A stretch of DNA of 43,172 bases from an uncultured Prevotellaceae bacterium. GTDB lineage: Bacteria; Bacteroidota; Bacteroidia; Bacteroidales; Bacteroidaceae. Within the stretch, counting starts at the first letter, position 1. The number at the start of each line of letters is the position of its first letter. The notes beneath the pieces were generated by a model that saw nothing but the letters and a program-made list of their open reading frames with translations, had not been told where the DNA came from and ran no database searches. The translations under genes were made by a program, and so were the position numbers. The stretch lies in NCBI GenBank assembly GCA_900316445.1, contig ONCZ01000017.1, positions 1-43,172 on the forward strand, read 5' to 3'. Shown here piece after piece: positions 39,430-43,172 of the stretch.

Positions 39430-40194
39430 TTACGGTTTGCTTTCTCCCTCGATGTACTGCGACATCAGCAGGTGTTCGCCGTCGTAGACGATATAGGTAA
39501 AATGACTGATCCAGTCACCAAGGATGATCATCCGTGCCTTTTTGGTCAGTTGCAGATCCAATTCGATATGCCGATGCCCGTAGATGAAATAATCGACATT
39601 GGAGTGATACTGGATGTACTTTTTCGTATAGAGTACAAGATGTTCTCGCCCTTCTCCCATATAGGCAGGTTCCTCACCGTTGGGCCGTTTCATGCGAGAG
39701 TGCTTGGCCCAGTTCAGTCCGAGACTCATACCCCAACGGGGGTGAATCGCAGAAAAGAGGAACTGGCACACGGGAGAGTGGAAGATGCTGCGGATGAACT
39801 TAAACGACTTGCTGGGGTCGCCAAGTCCGTCACCGTGAGCCAGAAAGAACATCTTTCCGTAGATTTCCGTTGTTTCAGGCTTTTTGTGCAAGATGACGCC
39901 ACATTCCTTTTCCAAATATTCATAAGCCCAGATGTCGTGATTGCCTGTGAAGTAATGCACTTCGACGCCCATGTCCGTCAGTTCTGAGATTTTCCCCAGA
40001 AAGCGGGTAAACCCTTTGGGCACCACATACTTGTATTCGTACCAGAAGTCGAACATATCGCCCAGCAGGTAGATGGCGGCGGCTTTCTCCTTGATGCTGT
40101 CGAGGAACCGCACAAGCCTGCGCTCCTGCATCCTCTGGTGGGGTATGGCCAGTGACCCTAAGTGGGCGTCGGAAAGGAAATAGACGTTCTTCAT
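39430..40194 (-). CDS. lpxH: UDP-2,3-diacylglucosamine pyrophosphatase
   Basis: A 254-aa calcineurin-like phosphoesterase of lipid A synthesis that releases lipid X and UMP. Metal motifs in order: LSDAHLGS, LLGDMFDFWYEY, FTGNHDIWAYE, FLAHGDGLGD and IYGHRHIE. An AIHPRWGMSLGLNWAKHSR segment sits in the cap region typical of LpxH. ATG 40194 follows the DUF59 gene by 1 bp, so translation is probably coupled. An upstream in-frame TTG at 40203 was rejected. Confidence 0.9.
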   Translation of the reverse strand: MKNVYFLSDAHLGSLAIPHQRMQERRLVRFLDSIKEKAAAIYLLGDMFDFWYEYKYVVPKGFTRFLGKISELTDMGVEVHYFTGNHDIWAYEYLEKECGVILHKKPETTEIYGKMFFLAHGDGLGDPSKSFKFIRSIFHSPVCQFLFSAIHPRWGMSLGLNWAKHSRMKRPNGEEPAYMGEGREHLVLYTKKYIQYHSNVDYFIYGHRHIELDLQLTKKARMIILGDWISHFTYIVYDGEHLLMSQYIEGESKP

Positions 40195-40195
40195 A

Positions 40196-40516
40196 TCAAT
40201 CAAATCCTAATTCTACTCTTGCTTCCTCGCTCATCATCGACTGGTCCCATGCTGGCTCAAAGACGAGAATCACGTTCGTCGACTTCACACCCTCAACGCT
40301 TTCTACCTTCGTGCGTACATCTTCTAATATATAGTCGGCGGCAGGACAGTTAGGGGCTGTAAATGTCATCTCCAGTTCCACGGAGTAGTCTTCCTGCACG
40401 TCAATCTTATAGATCATTCCCAAGTCATAAATATTGACGGGGATCTCCGGGTCATAGACGGTCTTCAGCACATCCACAATCCGCTCTTCTATCTTGGTTT
40501 TCTCTTCTTGTGTCAT
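40196..40516 (-). CDS. MIP18/DUF59-family metal-sulfur cluster assembly protein
   Basis: A 106-aa protein, MTQEEKTKIEERIVDVLKTV onward, with YDPEIPVNIYDLGMIYKIDV, a Thr-Ala-Pro-Asn-Cys motif (TFTAPNCPAADYI) and an FEPAWD block. These are the marks of SufT/PaaD-like and Cia2-like proteins that help load Fe-S clusters. ATG 40516 is chosen because its -7 box is just upstream and the TTG at 40528 would lie on it. First gene of the operon with lpxH and kdgK. Confidence 0.88.
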   Translation of the reverse strand: MTQEEKTKIEERIVDVLKTVYDPEIPVNIYDLGMIYKIDVQEDYSVELEMTFTAPNCPAADYILEDVRTKVESVEGVKSTNVILVFEPAWDQSMMSEEARVELGFD

Positions 40517-40524
40517 AATCGAGT

Positions 40525-40533
40525 GCAAAGATA
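40525..40533 (-). promoter_or_regulatory. -7 box TATCTTTGC for the DUF59/lpxH/kdgK operon
   Basis: Minus-strand box ending 8 bp before the start codon, so the leader would be only a few bases. Confidence 0.65.
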
Positions 40534-40584
40534 AGCATTTTTGCTTAATTATTCATTACTTTACCGAAAATTTTGCGCTTCTTA

Positions 40585-41271
40585 TCAACATTGTCCCTGT
40601 TCGTGGAAGGAGTAATACAAGCCGTCGGTGACGATGACATGGTCGAGGAAGTGGATGTTCATCACCTCGCAGGCACGGTTGAGACTCCTTGTGAGTATCT
40701 CATCATTTTTGCTGGGGGTGAGATTACCCGAGGGATGGTTGTGGCAGACGGCGAGAATAGTACAGTTGGCGAGGACGGCCTCCCGCATGATGACGCGGAT
40801 GTCGACGGAGGTTTCTGTGATGCCACCATGCGAAATACGCACTTTCTTGATGAGACGGTAGTGCTGGTTCAGTAATAGTGCCCAGAACTCCTCGACGTCA
40901 AGATCCTGCATAACAGGGTGCATGTGATTGTAGATACGTGTGGCAGTGCCGAGGTCTGGGCGCTCTTCGGGAGTTTCAGCCTGTCGGCGCTTGCCCAATT
41001 CACAGGCAGCAAGGATGCTGATGGCCTTTGCCTCGCCGATACCATTATATTGGCAAAGGTCGTTGATGGACATCTTCCCCAGCGTGTTCAGGTTGTTGTT
41101 ACAGTCGGCGAGGATGTGTTTCATGAGGTCGACGGCACTCTCCTTTGTGGAGCCGGAGCCGATAAGAATAGCCAACAACTCGGCATTACTCAGCGCTTCA
41201 GTTCCGAGGCTTGCCATTTTCTCTCGAGGGCGGTCTTCTTCCGCCCATTGATTGATGTTGAGTTTCTCCAT
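40585..41271 (-). CDS. radC: RadC-family JAB-domain protein
   Basis: A 228-aa protein of the usual length. An N-terminal HhH-like region (MASLGTEALSNAELLAILIG, YNGIGEAKAISILAA) precedes a JAMM metalloprotease-like domain with HNHPSGNLTPSKND (His-x-His...Asp). Long called a DNA repair protein, its role is still disputed; the JAMM motif points to a hydrolase. Third gene of the efp/glycosyltransferase/radC unit, 29 bp after the glycosyltransferase. Confidence 0.9.
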   Translation of the reverse strand: MEKLNINQWAEEDRPREKMASLGTEALSNAELLAILIGSGSTKESAVDLMKHILADCNNNLNTLGKMSINDLCQYNGIGEAKAISILAACELGKRRQAETPEERPDLGTATRIYNHMHPVMQDLDVEEFWALLLNQHYRLIKKVRISHGGITETSVDIRVIMREAVLANCTILAVCHNHPSGNLTPSKNDEILTRSLNRACEVMNIHFLDHVIVTDGLYYSFHEQGQC

Positions 41272-41300
41272 AGTGTTTAATTTAAGTTTAAAAGGGTTGT

Positions 41301-42497
41301 TTATTTGTAGAACGTTTTTTCAAAGGCTTGGAATTCGTCTTGCTTCAGCACGCATCGCTTCCACCACGATTCGATGAAGCCCAGCCCGTAGCCCATCAGT
41401 TGGACAAAGGCCGCTGGGACGGATAGGATACCCACCCGCAGACTCCGGTTTTTGATGGTCGAGTCGATGCAGATCAGCAGACTATATAATATAATAGGTA
41501 TCCAGGGGGCGAAACACATCCAGTAGAACTGGTCGCGATCGACGTAGTGCATCAGTGCCCTTCCTACGGCAGAGATAAGTATCAGCGCGATGACGCCTAC
41601 GGTGAATACCGTCGGCAACAGGTGGACAAGTTTCATCGTACCAGGATGGCGTTTCTCAAGATTGATGCGGGCGATACCGCTGTTATACACCTGACGGAAG
41701 AACTTCTTGAAGTCTGTGCGACGTTTGTGCCATACCCAGGCCTCAGGAAAGAGCCTCGGTCGATAGCCTGCCTCGACGATGCGGTAGGAGAAGTCGATGT
41801 CCTCGCCAAAGCGCATCTTCGTGAATCCGCCTAACTGCAGATAGACATCGCGACGGATGCCCATGTTGAACGAACGGGGATAGAACTTGTCGAGCTTGGC
41901 CTTTCCGCCTCGGATGCCGCCAGTGGTGAAGAAAGAGGTCATCGAATAGCTGATGGCCTTCTGTACTGGGGTGAAAGATGGATGGGATGCATCCGGTCCG
42001 CCAAAGGCAACAATCGGAGGTACGGTGGTGCGGTGGTACGGTGGCGCGAGATTACTTTCATTCTCTGAACATTTCTCGTACCCCCGTACCTCCGTACCCC
42101 CGTACCCCCGAATTTCTCTATCTACTGCTTCCAGATAGCCTTCAGGGAGAACGACATCGGAGTCGAGGATGATGAGCCATTCGCCGTTGGCACGCTCGGC
42201 ACCGTAGTTGCGGCTCTGTCCGGGTCCGCTGTTGGGCTTCATGAAATACTTCACTTCCAGTCTGCCGATGAATTTCTCTGTCACCGATTTGCAGTCACGC
42301 TGCGAACCGTCTTCCACGATGAGCACCTCAAAGTCCTTGACCTTCGGTCGAGCCTGCTCACGCTCGGCAGAGTTGATGTGAGCATCACTCTGCTCTCGCT
42401 GACTCGCAGCCTTCAGCCTTTGCTGGCAAAGACTCTCAAGCAATTCTTCGACCTCGTCAGGACGATTATAGACAGGAACAATAATGGAGTATTTCAT
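41301..42497 (-). CDS. Family 2 glycosyltransferase with two in-frame repeat insertions
   Basis: A 398-aa GT-A enzyme: IIVPVYNRPDEVEELLESL, FEVLIVEDGS, ILDSDVVLPEGYL (DSD metal motif), and FGEDIDFSYRI (ED acceptor-site motif). Two or three membrane helices follow near the end (about 290-375). It probably transfers a sugar to a lipid or surface glycan. Two stretches interrupt conserved parts: residues about 30-50 from the palindromic repeat 42354-42413 and about 129-160 from a GTACGG-type element (42019-42112). The frame stays open, so the protein may still fold. Confidence 0.88.
   Translation of the reverse strand: MKYSIIVPVYNRPDEVEELLESLCQQRLKAASQREQSDAHINSAEREQARPKVKDFEVLIVEDGSQRDCKSVTEKFIGRLEVKYFMKPNSGPGQSRNYGAERANGEWLIILDSDVVLPEGYLEAVDREIRGYGGTEVRGYEKCSENESNLAPPYHRTTVPPIVAFGGPDASHPSFTPVQKAISYSMTSFFTTGGIRGGKAKLDKFYPRSFNMGIRRDVYLQLGGFTKMRFGEDIDFSYRIVEAGYRPRLFPEAWVWHKRRTDFKKFFRQVYNSGIARINLEKRHPGTMKLVHLLPTVFTVGVIALILISAVGRALMHYVDRDQFYWMCFAPWIPIILYSLLICIDSTIKNRSLRVGILSVPAAFVQLMGYGLGFIESWWKRCVLKQDEFQAFEKTFYK
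42019..42112 (-). repeat. In-frame repeat with GTACGGNGG tandem arms in the glycosyltransferase
   Basis: Plus strand left arm GGTACGGTGGTGCGGTGGTA (three units); right arm GTACCCCCGTACCTCCGTAC (four reversed units); AT-rich core between. It encodes YGGTEVRGYEK on one side and YHRTTVPP on the other. Confidence 0.8.
42354..42413 (-). repeat. Interspersed palindromic repeat, in-frame copy in the glycosyltransferase
   Basis: The minus strand reads GGCTGCGAGTCAGCGAGAGC and ends GCCGAGCGTGAGCAGG, matching the copy at 6158-6212 ahead of the vapE-like gene. It encodes QREQSDAHINSAEREQ. Confidence 0.75.
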
Positions 42498-42514
42498 AGT
42501 GTTTTTTAATAATT

Positions 42515-42583
42515 GGCACGGATTACACGGCTTTTTTCAAAAGACACGGCTTGTTTGCTGTGTTAATCCGTGTAATCCGTGCC
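42515..42583. repeat. Hairpin with TAATCCGTG tandem arms between efp and the glycosyltransferase
   Basis: Arms GGCACGGATTACACGG (42515-42530) and its exact reverse complement (42568-42583), with a 37-nt loop that contains a further ACACGGC copy. Related units occur at 16672-16702. Confidence 0.8.
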
Positions 42584-42589
42584 GAAAAA

Positions 42590-43156
42590 TTATTCCTTGA
42601 CGCGCTGCAGATAACTGCCGTCACGAGTGTCAACCTGAATGAGGTCGCCTTCGTTGATGAACAGGGGAACGCGCACCTCAACGCCAGTCTCCAGTGTGGC
42701 GGGCTTCAGGGTGTTGGTGGCGGTGTCGCCCTTGATGCCAGGCTCTGAGTGGGTGACGCGAAGAACGGTTTTCACGGGCATCTCTGCATAGAGGATGGTA
42801 CCGTCGGTAGTATCAGAGACGACCTCCACGATGTCGCTCTCCTTCATATACTCATGTCCAATCACGAGTTCGTTGTCAATGGGAATCTGCTCGAAGGTCT
42901 CCTGGTTCATGAAGATACGTCCGGACTGGTCCTCGTAGAGATACTGATAGGGGCGACGTTCGATGACGACGTCTTCCAGTTTCTCACCGATATTGAAGCG
43001 GCGCTCCAATACGCGGCCGTCGCTGACGTTCTTTACCTTGATGATCATAATGGTGTTACCCTTGCCTGGCTTACGGTGCTGGAAATCGATGCACACCCAG
43101 ATGCCACCGTCCATGCGAATGGCGGTGCCTTTTTTAATGTCTTGTGAATTAATCAT
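42590..43156 (-). CDS. efp: Elongation factor P
   Basis: A 188-aa three-domain factor that relieves ribosome stalling at polyproline stretches. The loop that reaches the peptidyl-transferase centre is HRKPGKGNT, with Lys32 where E. coli carries its modified Lys34. The family end GVEVRVPLFINEGDLIQVDT is intact. The full gene is in the window with 16 bp of upstream sequence, so its promoter is not visible. The glycosyltransferase starts 92 bp downstream, beyond the hairpin at 42515-42583. Confidence 0.95.
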   Translation of the reverse strand: MINSQDIKKGTAIRMDGGIWVCIDFQHRKPGKGNTIMIIKVKNVSDGRVLERRFNIGEKLEDVVIERRPYQYLYEDQSGRIFMNQETFEQIPIDNELVIGHEYMKESDIVEVVSDTTDGTILYAEMPVKTVLRVTHSEPGIKGDTATNTLKPATLETGVEVRVPLFINEGDLIQVDTRDGSYLQRVKE

Positions 43157-43172
43157 ATACCTATAAATGTTA

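Overview
This window looks like chromosomal DNA from a member of the Bacteroidales, most probably a Prevotella-like genus. The evidence is the Bacteroidetes-type -7 promoter box (TAnnTTTGC) ahead of many genes, weak or absent Shine-Dalgarno sequences, many lipoproteins with a C-terminal Cys lipobox, and typical Bacteroidales families (BT4734-like VapE primase-helicase, CotH-type kinases, MIP18/DUF59, TatAC beside a ferredoxin-type aldo/keto reductase).

Layout. 1-3899 (minus): a secreted alpha/beta-hydrolase lipoprotein, a lipoprotein-anchored SpoIIE/PP2C phosphatase, and the first 55 codons of a HlyD-like subunit that resembles NHLP/NHLM peptide exporters. 4048-7102: a VapE-like primase-helicase, an approximately 740-bp gene-free region full of ACTTCCA iterons and perfect inverted repeats, and a decayed toxin-antitoxin pair; together these look like the remains of a mobile replicon. 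7201-9605 (minus): a YtcJ-like amidohydrolase and an M15 peptidase. 9770-14170 (minus operon): a membrane protein of unknown function, a MATE exporter, a Kef-type antiporter and a membrane-bound AraC regulator. 14459-16640: prfB, a 52-aa membrane protein, a CYTH triphosphatase-like protein and a convergent VanZ-like gene. 16745-20207 (plus): two tandem Na+ symporters of the NSS family and a helix-hairpin-helix protein.

20289-24311 (plus): tatA, tatC, a polyferredoxin and a Tat-signal aldo/keto reductase, that is, an export system next to its likely redox cargo. 24328-28345 (minus): an AEC transporter, tRNA-Pro(CGG) and two overlapping lipoprotein-like genes of unknown function. 28644-31800: murF (minus), then folP and cdaA (plus). 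31920-34264: pta and ackA (acetyl-CoA to acetate with ATP yield). 34457-38298: two CotH-kinase lipoproteins with long coiled coils. 38352-43156 (minus): kdgK, lpxH and a DUF59 gene in one operon, then radC, a family 2 glycosyltransferase and efp in another.

The most striking pattern is the number of small interspersed repeats. Several have short tandem units in one arm and the reverse complement in the other. Some lie between genes (pta/ackA, efp/glycosyltransferase, murF/folP). Others sit in frame inside genes (murF, tatC, the aldo/keto reductase, the glycosyltransferase, vapE, tatA) and add non-conserved residues to otherwise conserved proteins. A 97-bp promoter-bearing repeat occurs twice, 10 kb apart, upstream of unrelated genes. 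All assignments come from reading the sequence; no database search was run.
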